A program made the position numbers and the translations under genes. The notes under the pieces are model-generated. The model was not told the DNA's origin. It worked only from the letters and a program-made list of their open reading frames with translations, and made no database searches. A stretch of DNA of 64,000 nt, from contig NZ_VEWL01000003.1 in NCBI RefSeq assembly GCF_006376685.1, forward strand, positions 186,001 to 250,000, read 5' to 3'. The stretch is from Ochrobactrum teleogrylli (GTDB lineage: Bacteria; Pseudomonadota; Alphaproteobacteria; Rhizobiales; Rhizobiaceae). This document shows positions 28,849 through 36,833 of this stretch, piece after piece; within the stretch, counting starts at the first letter, position 1, and each line of letters opens with the position of its first letter.

Positions 28849-29469
28849 TTACTGCTTCACGATAACCTTTGCGCCCTGTTCGGCACGATCATAGAGATCG
28901 ATGATATCCTGATTCATCAGACGGATGCAGCCCGACGACATGGCTTTGCCGATGGTCCACCATTCCGGCGTCCCGTGCAGGCGATAGCCGGTATCACCAC
29001 CCTTGTTGAACAGATAGAGCGCACGCGCGCCGAGCGGATTTTTGAGGCCCGGGTCCATGCCATTGCGGAACTTCGCCAGTTCCGGCTGACGCTTGATCAT
29101 TGCCGATGGCGGCGTCCAGGTCGGCCATTCGCGCTTCATGGCAACGCGGGCTGTGCCCGACCAGCCAAAGCCTTCACGCCCGACGCCGATGCCATAGCGC
29201 ATCGCCTTGCCATCCGGCATGATGTAATAGAGGAACTTCGCTTGCGTATCGACGATGATGGTGCCGGGGGCTTCATCGGTCTGATACTTCACGATCTGGC
29301 GACGATATTGCGCCGGTATCTTTTCGCTCGGAATGGCGGGAAGCACATAGCCAGCATCGGTGACCGACGAGTAAGAGGCTGTGTAGAACGTTCCGCCGAC
29401 AGTAGAGCAGCCAGCAAGTCCGCCTGCAAGAAAAAGTGCCGCCGTCAGTTTAAGGACGCGAGAATTCAT
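28849..29469 (-). CDS. lipoprotein L,D-transpeptidase (YkuD domain)
   Basis: It forms 3-3 peptidoglycan cross-links or attaches outer-membrane proteins to peptidoglycan. From the ATG at 29469 (GGGGGA upstream) it is 206 residues. A lipoprotein leader ends in LAGC with the lipidated C21. The YkuD domain (about 70-206) has the catalytic pair H165 (YRLHGTPEW) and C181 (SSGCIRL). In Rhizobiales such enzymes anchor porins such as Omp25 to peptidoglycan; an Omp25-like gene lies at 46957, though a link is inference only. It is monocistronic and minus strand. An ATG four codons upstream is less well placed. Confidence 0.92.
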   Translation of the reverse strand: MNSRVLKLTAALFLAGGLAGCSTVGGTFYTASYSSVTDAGYVLPAIPSEKIPAQYRRQIVKYQTDEAPGTIIVDTQAKFLYYIMPDGKAMRYGIGVGREGFGWSGTARVAMKREWPTWTPPSAMIKRQPELAKFRNGMDPGLKNPLGARALYLFNKGGDTGYRLHGTPEWWTIGKAMSSGCIRLMNQDIIDLYDRAEQGAKVIVKQ

Positions 29470-29700
29470 GCATTCCCCCAAGATAGAATCAATGTGCCGT
29501 CAAAAGGAGCGAATCGCCCATTCATGCTTGAAGATGCGGCAGTATTGTTAACTGTACGTTAACCGTAAATTGAAAAATTCTTTATTAGGCCATTTTTCTG
29601 CCTTTTTTCGCCTTGTTTGACGGACCAATACTCAAAAATCGCCACAAAGAATCGCGCGTTTTCGGTTGTTTCGCTTTGAAACCGCACGCAAAATGCCGCC

Positions 29701-30192
29701 ATGCCCATCGTGATTCCCAACCAGACCCATCCGCTGTCCGACGGACGGCAATCAGACAACGCCATGCTTGTGCGCCGTGGTGTGCAGCGCCTGTTTCTGG
29801 ATATGGGGCTTGCGACCTTGCCGGAGCTGCCGCTTGCATCCGGCCGCCGCGCCGATCTGATTGCGGTCAGCCGCAAGGGCGAAATCTGGATTGTCGAGAT
29901 TAAGTCGTCGATTGAGGACTGGAAGGCGGATCGCAAATGGCCGGACTATCGCGCCTATTGCGACCGGCTGTTTTTCGCCACCCATCCGGCGGTGCCGCGT
30001 GAGATATTCCCGGAGGAATGCGGCTTCATTCTCTCTGACGGTTATGGCGCGGAAATCCTGCGCGATGCGCCTGAACACAAGCTGGCAGGTGCTACCCGCA
30101 AGGCGCTGATGCTGCGCTTTGCCCGGGCGGGCGCGGCGCGCCTCACCTATGCCGAGCTTTCCGGACTGGAAATGCCGGGCGGCGATTTTTAA
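29701..30192 (+). CDS. MmcB family DNA repair protein (PD-(D/E)XK fold)
   Basis: A 163-residue protein with the restriction-endonuclease-like core: D52 in SGRRADLIAV and E66-x-K68 in IWIVEIKSS. This is the PD-(D/E)XK arrangement of the MmcB family, linked in Caulobacter to mitomycin C tolerance. The rest includes KWPDYRAYCDRLFFATH, typical of the family. The start at 29701 matches homologues of this size but has no strong ribosome site. The gene stands alone between the divergent L,D-transpeptidase and a convergent MFS gene, with a shared terminator hairpin at 30196-30230. The nuclease activity is inferred from the intact catalytic residues. Confidence 0.85.
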   Translation: MPIVIPNQTHPLSDGRQSDNAMLVRRGVQRLFLDMGLATLPELPLASGRRADLIAVSRKGEIWIVEIKSSIEDWKADRKWPDYRAYCDRLFFATHPAVPREIFPEECGFILSDGYGAEILRDAPEHKLAGATRKALMLRFARAGAARLTYAELSGLEMPGGDF

Positions 30193-30195
30193 ACA

Positions 30196-30230
30196 AAAAG
30201 CGAGGAAACCGATGTGGTTTCCCCGCTTTT
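30196..30230. terminator. bidirectional terminator between mmcB and the MFS gene
   Basis: AAAAGCG-A-GGAAACC (30196-30210) pairs with GGTTTCC-C-CGCTTTT (30216-30230). A-rich and T-rich flanks make it usable from both strands. Confidence 0.85.
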
Positions 30231-30250
30231 CAATGCTTTAGCAGAGGCGC

Positions 30251-31543
30251 TTACTGGCGCGAACGGCTGCGGCTGATCGCGATGATGGCGACCAGAGAAA
30301 TCAGCACCGTCACCAGCAGATAGACCGCGACCGCATGCCAGCTGCCTTCATATTTGGCGAGCAGCCAGGTGGCGATCAGCGGCGCAGTACCGCCAGCCAG
30401 CGCGGCACCCAGCTGGTAGCCGAGCGTGATGCCGGTATAGCGCACCTTGGTCGCAAAGATTTCCGACGACAGCGTGCCCAGAACAGCGGTGATCGGCGAC
30501 CAGAGAACGCCAAAGCTGATAACCGTTGCCAGCGTCAGGCCCCAGACGGTCTTGGTGTCGAGCAGCATGAAGTAGGGAACGATGAACAGGCCGAGCAGGA
30601 TGCAGCCGACGACATAGACCGTCTTGCGGCCAACATAATCGGACACGAGACCCATGGTCGGGATCAGGATTGAAGCGACCAGCGCGCCGATCATCACGGC
30701 GTTCAGCGCCGCGCTCTTTTCGAAGCCGAGTGTGCTCACCGCATAGCTCACCACGAAGGTAGAGAAGATGTAGAACGGTGCTGTTTCCACGACCTTCAGG
30801 CCAGCGGCGATCAGCACTTCGCGCCAATGGTTCTGAAGGGTTTCAACGAGCGGCATCTTGGCGACATTGCCGCTTTCCTTCGCCTGCTTGAATTCCGGCG
30901 TCTCGTCAAGACCGTTACGGATCCAAAGGCCGAGGAAAACCAGACCCGCGCTCAGCACGAAGGGAACGCGCCAGCCCCAGGCCATGAAGGATTCATCCGG
31001 CAGAGTGACCATCAGGCTGACCGAAAGCGTCGCCAGCAACATGCCGATGGTCACGCCGACCTGCGGAACGCTGCCGAAGAAGCCCTTGCGATTGGCAGGT
31101 GCATATTCATAGGCCAGCAGCAGAGCACCGCCCCATTCGCCGCCAATGCCGAGCCCCTGCACCATGCGCAGCAGGATCAGCAAAATGGGTGCCCAGACGC
31201 CAATATGATCATAGGTCGGCAGCAGACCGATGAGAACGGTTGCACCGCCCATCAGCGACAGCGTGATGACCAGCGTCTTCTTGCGGCCGATACGGTCGCC
31301 GATATGCGCGAAAATCACGCCACCCAGCGGACGGATGAAGAAGGTCAGCGAAAACGACAGATAAGACAGCATCAATCCGACAACGGGGTCGAAGTTGGGG
31401 AAGAACAGCTTGTTGAAAACAAGCGCGGCGGCTGTGCCGTAGAGAAAGTAGTCGAACCATTCGATGGAGCTGCCAGTCAAGCTGGCGATAAGCGCTCGCC
31501 GGCGGGCGGTCGCGCTCGAAGGTGCATCAGTATGAGCAGTCAT
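30251..31543 (-). CDS. MFS transporter, metabolite:H+ symporter (MHS) family
   Basis: A 430-residue permease with 12 membrane segments. The MHS hallmarks are SSIEWFDYFLYGTAAAL near the N-terminus, FFIRPLGGVIFAHIGDRIGRK (loop 2-3), RMVQGLGIGGEWGGA and PANRKGFFGSVPQVG. This is the group of ProP, ShiA and KgtP; the substrate (an organic acid, shikimate-like compound or betaine) cannot be read from sequence. It is the only transporter gene in the window and is not in an operon. The upstream 370 bp contain a palindromic repeat and the prrA terminator. Confidence 0.9.
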   Translation of the reverse strand: MTAHTDAPSSATARRRALIASLTGSSIEWFDYFLYGTAAALVFNKLFFPNFDPVVGLMLSYLSFSLTFFIRPLGGVIFAHIGDRIGRKKTLVITLSLMGGATVLIGLLPTYDHIGVWAPILLILLRMVQGLGIGGEWGGALLLAYEYAPANRKGFFGSVPQVGVTIGMLLATLSVSLMVTLPDESFMAWGWRVPFVLSAGLVFLGLWIRNGLDETPEFKQAKESGNVAKMPLVETLQNHWREVLIAAGLKVVETAPFYIFSTFVVSYAVSTLGFEKSAALNAVMIGALVASILIPTMGLVSDYVGRKTVYVVGCILLGLFIVPYFMLLDTKTVWGLTLATVISFGVLWSPITAVLGTLSSEIFATKVRYTGITLGYQLGAALAGGTAPLIATWLLAKYEGSWHAVAVYLLVTVLISLVAIIAISRSRSRQ

Positions 31544-31651
31544 GTGTTGCCTTGAATGTTAGATAGCGCATTCGAGCACAAGAGAACCGGGCTGCGGTGG
31601 AACAGGGCGCAGCATTCTCCTCCGAATGGCCCTAGAGCGGCGCATGACCGC

Positions 31652-31717
31652 TCTAACTATTTGTTTTTGGAGCACATCTTATCCGAAAACCGTTTCACAC
31701 TTTTCGGGATGTGCCTT
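31652..31717. repeat. Rhizobiales-type palindromic repeat
   Basis: GCACATC-ttatCCGAAAA (from 31672) pairs with TTTTCGG-GATGTGC. The leading TAACTATTTGTTTTT is shared with the repeat at 39476. It occupies the 31544-31915 gap, which otherwise holds the MFS promoter, an AT-rich stretch and a terminator; no gene seen. Confidence 0.75.
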
Positions 31718-31817
31718 AGTTGCCTTATTATTATAGATTTTTATATTCAACTTTAGAACAATCCACTAGGAATGATACACAATATAGGGAAATTACCTTT
31801 GAAATCCCCTCTAATAA

Positions 31818-31855
31818 AAAAATCCAGCAAAACACGGAGGTTTTACTGGATTTTT
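31818..31855 (-). terminator. terminator after prrA
   Basis: AAAAATCCAG-C-AAAAC (31818-31833) pairs with GTTTT-A-CTGGATTTTT (31840-31855). The prrA stop lies 61 bp away on the minus strand. Confidence 0.82.
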
Positions 31856-31915
31856 CACTGAATTAAGAAATTACTAATTTTCGGCGGGCGAACGCCAAAA
31901 TGCAGAATCAAGGCC

Positions 31916-32479
31916 TCAGCGCGGCGCGCGCTTGGCGAGAATGCGCTGCAAGGTACGGCGATGCATGTTGAGACGGCGCGCGGTTTCCGAAACATTGCGC
32001 TCGCACATCTCGTAAACGCGCTGGATATGCTCCCAGCGGACGCGATCGGCAGACATCGGGTTTTCCGGCGGAGCGACTTTTTCGCCCGGACGGCGGGTCA
32101 GGGCTGCAAAGACTTCATCCGCATCGGCAGGCTTCGACAGATAGTCGATGGCTCCGAGCTTCACCGCATTCACGGCGGTGGCGATATTGCCATAACCGGT
32201 GAGGACGATGGCACGCGTATCGGAACGACGCAGGCGAATGGCCTCGATGACGTCGAGACCGTTGCCGTCTCCCAGCCGCATATCGACCACGGCATAGGCG
32301 GGCGCTGCGGCCTTGGCGGCGGCGATGCCTTCTTCAACCGATTCCGCTGTGGTCACCTGAAAGCCCCGGCTTTCCATGGCGCGGGCCAGGCGTTGCAAGA
32401 AAGGTTTGTCGTCATCAACCAGAAGGAGGGTGGGGTCGTTGCCTATGGCTTCGCTGTCTTCCTGCTTCAAGTCGTCCAT
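31916..32479 (-). CDS. prrA: redox response regulator PrrA (RegA/ActR family)
   Basis: DNA-binding partner of PrrB that adjusts respiration, nitrogen and carbon metabolism to oxygen. The 187-residue protein has an N-terminal receiver domain with the phospho-acceptor D66 (AVVDMRLGDGNG) and acidic pocket LLLVDDDKPF. A proline-containing linker follows (about 134-143), then a Fis-type helix-turn-helix (about 147-185: HIQRVYEMCERNVSETARRLNMHRRTLQ). The linker and highly conserved HTH are typical of RegA/PrrA/ActR. It lies downstream of prrB, with about 195 bp between, so it may have its own promoter. Confidence 0.94.
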   Translation of the reverse strand: MDDLKQEDSEAIGNDPTLLLVDDDKPFLQRLARAMESRGFQVTTAESVEEGIAAAKAAAPAYAVVDMRLGDGNGLDVIEAIRLRRSDTRAIVLTGYGNIATAVNAVKLGAIDYLSKPADADEVFAALTRRPGEKVAPPENPMSADRVRWEHIQRVYEMCERNVSETARRLNMHRRTLQRILAKRAPR

Positions 32480-32673
32480 CGGGTGCTTCCTGCCTGTATT
32501 TTTGATCCCTTATTGATACCCCTGCGTCAAAAAGTCAAATAGCCATTGAATCGTTGAAGCAATTTCTACGGCCATGAATTTTACGCCAGACTATAAATCA
32601 TTGTATTTGATTAATAATTCTAAAAGACAACACAAGAAGTTGAGCAAAAACAATTTTGCGAGGCGGTTTTGCG

Positions 32674-33975
32674 TCAGACGTGGGTGAAGGTTGAACGCGG
32701 CCAAACCACTTTGACTTCTGCCCCCTGCCCCGGATTGCTTCGATTACGGAACGCAATCTGTGCGCCGGAACGCTCCAGCAAGGTTTTTGCGATAAACAGG
32801 CCAAGGCCAAGCCCGCCGCCATTGCGGGTGCTGTCGCGGCTGGTCATATAGGGCTCACCGATGCGGTCGAGGATTTCCGGCTTGAAACCTTCGCCATCGT
32901 CCTGAATGGTCACGCTGACCTGATTGTCGGTCCAGCCCCAGGTGACACTGACATTGCCGCGCGCGAAATCGACAGCATTTTCTACCAGATTGCCGAGGCC
33001 ATAAAGCAGGCCGGGATTGCGCCGCGTGACCGGCTCGGGCTTCGGCCCTTCCACCTTCTCCACGTCGATGGTGACACCGAAATTGCGATGCGGTGCAATC
33101 ACTTCCTCGATCAGCGAGGACAATGGCAGGCGCGACATATGCTCCTCGTTTTCCGAGGACAAGCTGGTCAGCCGTTGCAGAATTTCACGGCAGCGCTGCG
33201 TCTGCGAATGCAAAAGCGCAATGTCTTCGCCAAGCCCCGTATCAACCGGATTTTTGGCATAGGAACGCTGCATTTCCTTCACCACCAGCGCGATGGTGGC
33301 GAGCGGCGTTCCCAGCTCGTGAGCGGCAGCAGCGGCGAGACCATCCAGAGCGGTGAGGTGATGTTCGCGCTGGAGAATGAGTTCCGCAGCGCTCAAAGCA
33401 TCGCCCAGCTGGCGCGCTTCTTCCGCGATGCGATAGGCATAGACACCGGTAAAGCCCAGTGCCGAGGTGATCGCGCACCAGATGCCGATCACGAACAGGA
33501 AGGGCAGGTTCAGTTCCTGCCCCGGATACCAGGGCAGCGGCTCGTGCCGCACCGAAAGCACCGATGTGCAGGCCACGACCAGTAAAGCCAGCGCGAGCGT
33601 GTGCCGGGCTGAAAGCGAGGTGGCCGAAATGATGACCGGCACGATCATCAGGATGACGAAGGGGTTTTGCAACCCGCCGGTGAGATAAAGCAGGCCCGCC
33701 AGTTGCAGAATATCGAAGGCCAGCACAAGGCTCGCCGCTTCCGGGTTCAGCCGGTGATTGGTCGGAAAACGAAAGGCCAGATAGAGATTGAGCCAGGCCG
33801 AGCAGGCAATCAGCGCAAAACAGATACCGACAGCAAAGGGGAATTGCAGGTAAAGCGCCACCAGCATGACGGCTGCCGTCTGCCCGGCGATGGCCAGCCA
33901 GCGCACACGAACCAACGTGGTCAAACGCGGGCGGCGCGAAAGATTGGAAGCGCGGTTCTCGAACTCTGCGTGCAT
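32674..33975 (-). CDS. prrB: redox sensor histidine kinase PrrB (RegB/ActS family)
   Basis: A membrane kinase sensing the quinone pool and redox state. The 433-residue protein has six membrane segments in residues 24-182 and the RegB ubiquinone-binding motif GGLQNPF at 100-106. The H-box His is 219 in AAAAAHELGTPLATIA. C262 in QTQRCREIL matches the position of the redox-active Cys of RegB, and the C-terminal ATPase domain carries the N, G1 and G2 boxes (NLVENAVDFA, QDDGEGF, GGGLGLGLFIAKTL). All key residues appear intact, so it should be active. It is upstream of prrA on the same strand; no prrC/senC gene is adjacent. Confidence 0.94.
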   Translation of the reverse strand: MHAEFENRASNLSRRPRLTTLVRVRWLAIAGQTAAVMLVALYLQFPFAVGICFALIACSAWLNLYLAFRFPTNHRLNPEAASLVLAFDILQLAGLLYLTGGLQNPFVILMIVPVIISATSLSARHTLALALLVVACTSVLSVRHEPLPWYPGQELNLPFLFVIGIWCAITSALGFTGVYAYRIAEEARQLGDALSAAELILQREHHLTALDGLAAAAAHELGTPLATIALVVKEMQRSYAKNPVDTGLGEDIALLHSQTQRCREILQRLTSLSSENEEHMSRLPLSSLIEEVIAPHRNFGVTIDVEKVEGPKPEPVTRRNPGLLYGLGNLVENAVDFARGNVSVTWGWTDNQVSVTIQDDGEGFKPEILDRIGEPYMTSRDSTRNGGGLGLGLFIAKTLLERSGAQIAFRNRSNPGQGAEVKVVWPRSTFTHV

Positions 33976-34076
33976 TTTCTGCTGTCCCTCTATCCTGCCC
34001 CTTATGGGACAAGCGAAGACAGGAATGCAAGCGGAACTGCGTTATCCGGTCGCAGGCGGTTAATGCTTCGTTTTAG

Positions 34077-34186
34077 CACGACAGTTGCAAATTCGTCAGG
34101 CCGTGGCGAAAAGAGTGACTTGCGAGCACCGGAGCGCAGAAAATTGCTCTTTGCAGTCCGGCATCACGAAGAATGCAACTGTCGTG
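34077..34186. repeat. Bru-RS-like palindromic repeat, copy B
   Basis: Perfect 13-bp terminal inverted repeats CACGACAGTTGCA (34077-34089) and TGCAACTGTCGTG (34174-34186). Its interior matches copy A at 27559 without the nested palindrome and without the AAAGGTACGTG core. It abuts the hrpB stop codon (34187-34189). Confidence 0.8.
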
Positions 34187-36643
34187 TTAGGTTCCGCGCG
34201 GCTTTGCCCGGCGGGTTGCTTCCGCATTGGCCGGGTCTTCCGGCCAGACATGTCTTGGATAGCGCCCACGCATGTCGGTCCGCACATCGGCCCATGATCC
34301 TTTCCAGAATCCCGGCAGATCCCGGGTGATCTGGATCGGGCGATGGGCGGGCGACAGAAGTTCCAGCAGCAAAGGCACCTTGCCATTGGCGATAGATGGA
34401 TGCACACCAAGTCCGAACAGTTCCTGCACGCGGACGGCCAGCACCGGCTCTTCGGCATCGTAGCGGATTGGAATATGCGAGCCGGTCGGCACGGTGAAAT
34501 GCGTTGGCGCGAGTTGATCCACGCTGCGCTGAAGATCAAAGGGCACAAGGCTCATCAGGCCGTTTTTCAGCACGTGACCCGGAATGCGGTCGAGTTGCGC
34601 TTCGCCGGTCAGGAAGGGCAGCAGCCAGTCTTCCAGCGTCTCCAGCAGATGCTCGTCGTCCATGGATGGCCATGGATCGCCCAGCCCACGATAAAGCCAG
34701 CCAAGACGGCGACGCAGAATTTCGGCTTCCTTGCCCCAGGGCAGAATGCCAAGCCCATGTTCGCGCAGGGCGGCGATCACGCCCTCATCGGCAGCGCTGC
34801 CCGATGGCGCGGCCAGCGGCTTTTCCGAAAGGGCGATGGCGCCGATGCGCACGGCCTCACGCGCCCTGAGCGCGTTCTTTTCGGGGTCATAGACGACCTG
34901 TCGCCCGCTCTCGATCCGCTCGCCGAGAGCTGACCGGATTTCCGCTTCCGACACTTCGGCAGCCGAAAGAACACGCGCACGGCCCGCCTTGCCGGACATA
35001 TCCGCCACGACCAGCCAGGGTGCACGACTGAGGCTGATCGCGCTATCCACCTCGCCGCCGCGACCGTTGGCCAACAGGAATTGCCCGGTCTGGCCGCGCG
35101 CTCTGGCAATCCGGTCGGGATAGGCGTCTATCAGCATGCGCCCGATGCCTGATCCAGCGGGCGCGCCCTGATTGGGCACATTCGCGGCAAGGCGCTTTGC
35201 CAGACCCTTGGCCCTTTGAGCACGGTCCGAACGATCATTGCGAAAGCGCGAAAAGCGCGTATCGAGATCGGTTTCGTTACCGCCAAGACCACGCTCGGTT
35301 AAGAGGACCGCCAGTTCGGCAGCCTTTAAAACTTCGCCGCGCTTGCCCGCCTCGGCCACCATATGGGCAAGACGCGCAGGCAGAGCGAGCTGACGCATCG
35401 CTTCTCCGTCGGGGGTCAGACGCCCGGCCTCGTCCAGCGCGCCAAGCCTGCGCAACAGAGCACGGGCTTCATTCAGCGCCGGTTTCGGCGGCGCATCGAG
35501 AAAGGCAAGCGTTGCCGGATCGATCACGCCCCAAGCGGCGCTGTCGAGCACAAGGCCGGATAGATCGGCCTCCAGAATTTCGGGCGGAGAAAAGGCGGGC
35601 AACGATGCCGTCTGCCCCTGATGCCAGAGGCGAATGGCCATGCCCGGCTCCGTTCGCCCGGCGCGGCCCGCCCGCTGATCGGCGCTTGCGCGCGAGGTCC
35701 GCACCGTTTCCAGCCGTGTCAGGCCGGTGGCTGGTTCATATTTCGGCAGGCGAGCAAGCCCGCTGTCGATCACCACGCGCACGCCGTCGATCGTGATGGA
35801 GGTTTCAGCAATCGAGGTCGCCAGAACCACCTTACGCCTGCCTTCCGGTGCCGGCTTGATCGCCGCATCCTGATCGCGGCCTTCCATCGCTCCATAAAGC
35901 GGCGCGAGTATCACATGGGCCGGCACGCGATCTTCCAGAAGGCGCACCGTGCGCTCGATTTCGCCCTGCCCCGGCAGGAAAGCCAGAATGCTACCGGTCT
36001 CATCGGCCAGCGCGTCGCGAATGCTCCGCGCCATCGCGTCTTCCACCCGCTCGTCGGCTTTTCGTTCGCGATAACGAATATCGACAGGGAAGGCCCGGCC
36101 CTCGCTTTCAATCACTGGCGCATCGCCGAGGAGTGCGGCCACACGCGCACCGTCGAGCGTTGCCGACATGACCAGAATTTTCAGATCGTCGCGCAAAGCC
36201 GCCTGCACATCGAGCGCCAGCGCTAGCCCGAAATCCGCATCGAGGCTGCGCTCGTGAAACTCGTCGAACAGCACTGCCGCCACACCCTTGAGGTCCGGAT
36301 CATCAAGGATCATCCGCGCAAAGACGCCCTCAGTGACGACGAGGATTTTCGTCCTGCCCGAAACCTTGCTCTCCAGACGCATCCGGTAGCCGACCGTTTC
36401 GCCCGGCTCCTCGCCCAAAAGCTCGGCCATGCGACGGGCAGCCGCGCGGGCAGCAAGTCGCCTCGGCTCCAGAAGCACGATCATGCCATCGCCGCGCCAC
36501 TGCGCATCCAGCATATGGATCGGCACCAGCGTCGTCTTGCCCGCACCCGGCGGCGCGACCAGAACCGCGCTTGCATGGGTGTCCATGGCCGTATCCAGTT
36601 GCGGCAGAATGCGGGTAACGGGAAGATCAGGCAGGCGCGTCAA
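34187..36643 (-). CDS. hrpB: ATP-dependent helicase HrpB (DEAH family)
   Basis: A DEAH/RHA-type nucleic-acid helicase of unclear cellular role. The 818-residue protein has Walker A APPGAGKTT (about residue 35), motif II DEFHERSLD in place of DEAH (as in HrpB, the third and fourth positions vary), SAT in VMSATLDG, and motif VI QRAGRAGRTEPG. The C-terminal HrpB-specific domain ends in RYPRHVWPEDP. At 818 residues it is the normal HrpB length. It is read away from hexosaminidase gene, with about 190 bp between the starts. Its 3' end touches a palindromic repeat. Confidence 0.93.
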   Translation of the reverse strand: MTRLPDLPVTRILPQLDTAMDTHASAVLVAPPGAGKTTLVPIHMLDAQWRGDGMIVLLEPRRLAARAAARRMAELLGEEPGETVGYRMRLESKVSGRTKILVVTEGVFARMILDDPDLKGVAAVLFDEFHERSLDADFGLALALDVQAALRDDLKILVMSATLDGARVAALLGDAPVIESEGRAFPVDIRYRERKADERVEDAMARSIRDALADETGSILAFLPGQGEIERTVRLLEDRVPAHVILAPLYGAMEGRDQDAAIKPAPEGRRKVVLATSIAETSITIDGVRVVIDSGLARLPKYEPATGLTRLETVRTSRASADQRAGRAGRTEPGMAIRLWHQGQTASLPAFSPPEILEADLSGLVLDSAAWGVIDPATLAFLDAPPKPALNEARALLRRLGALDEAGRLTPDGEAMRQLALPARLAHMVAEAGKRGEVLKAAELAVLLTERGLGGNETDLDTRFSRFRNDRSDRAQRAKGLAKRLAANVPNQGAPAGSGIGRMLIDAYPDRIARARGQTGQFLLANGRGGEVDSAISLSRAPWLVVADMSGKAGRARVLSAAEVSEAEIRSALGERIESGRQVVYDPEKNALRAREAVRIGAIALSEKPLAAPSGSAADEGVIAALREHGLGILPWGKEAEILRRRLGWLYRGLGDPWPSMDDEHLLETLEDWLLPFLTGEAQLDRIPGHVLKNGLMSLVPFDLQRSVDQLAPTHFTVPTGSHIPIRYDAEEPVLAVRVQELFGLGVHPSIANGKVPLLLELLSPAHRPIQITRDLPGFWKGSWADVRTDMRGRYPRHVWPEDPANAEATRRAKPRGT

Positions 36644-36668
36644 AAGAATATCCGTCGATCAGGGGCAG

Positions 36669-36697
36669 CAGCACTTGTGCTTATCACACAAGTGCTG
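36669..36697. promoter_or_regulatory. 11-bp inverted repeat in the hrpB/hexosaminidase divergent region
   Basis: CAGCACTTGTG (36669-36679) and CACAAGTGCTG (36687-36697) with a 7-nt spacer. It sits 26 bp upstream of the hrpB start and 137 bp upstream of the hexosaminidase start. The form and position suit a dimeric repressor site, but a transcribed hairpin is also possible. Confidence 0.5.
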
Positions 36698-36833
36698 GCC
36701 ATTATCCATATTCGAAACCCGATCGAACAGGCTCCCGCATCCTACAAGACTTCACAAAAGTATTTCTGTATATTTTATTCGTATAATTATGCATAGTATT
36801 TATAAAATTAAGAAACCTGGGGAATTAATCGGG

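Noticed and set aside
31556-31756. A 66-residue plus-strand frame.
   Set aside because: It is mostly the palindromic repeat at 31652-31717 read as protein.
34085-34297. A plus-strand frame within copy B.
   Set aside because: Same repeat-derived peptide; it runs into the antisense of hrpB.
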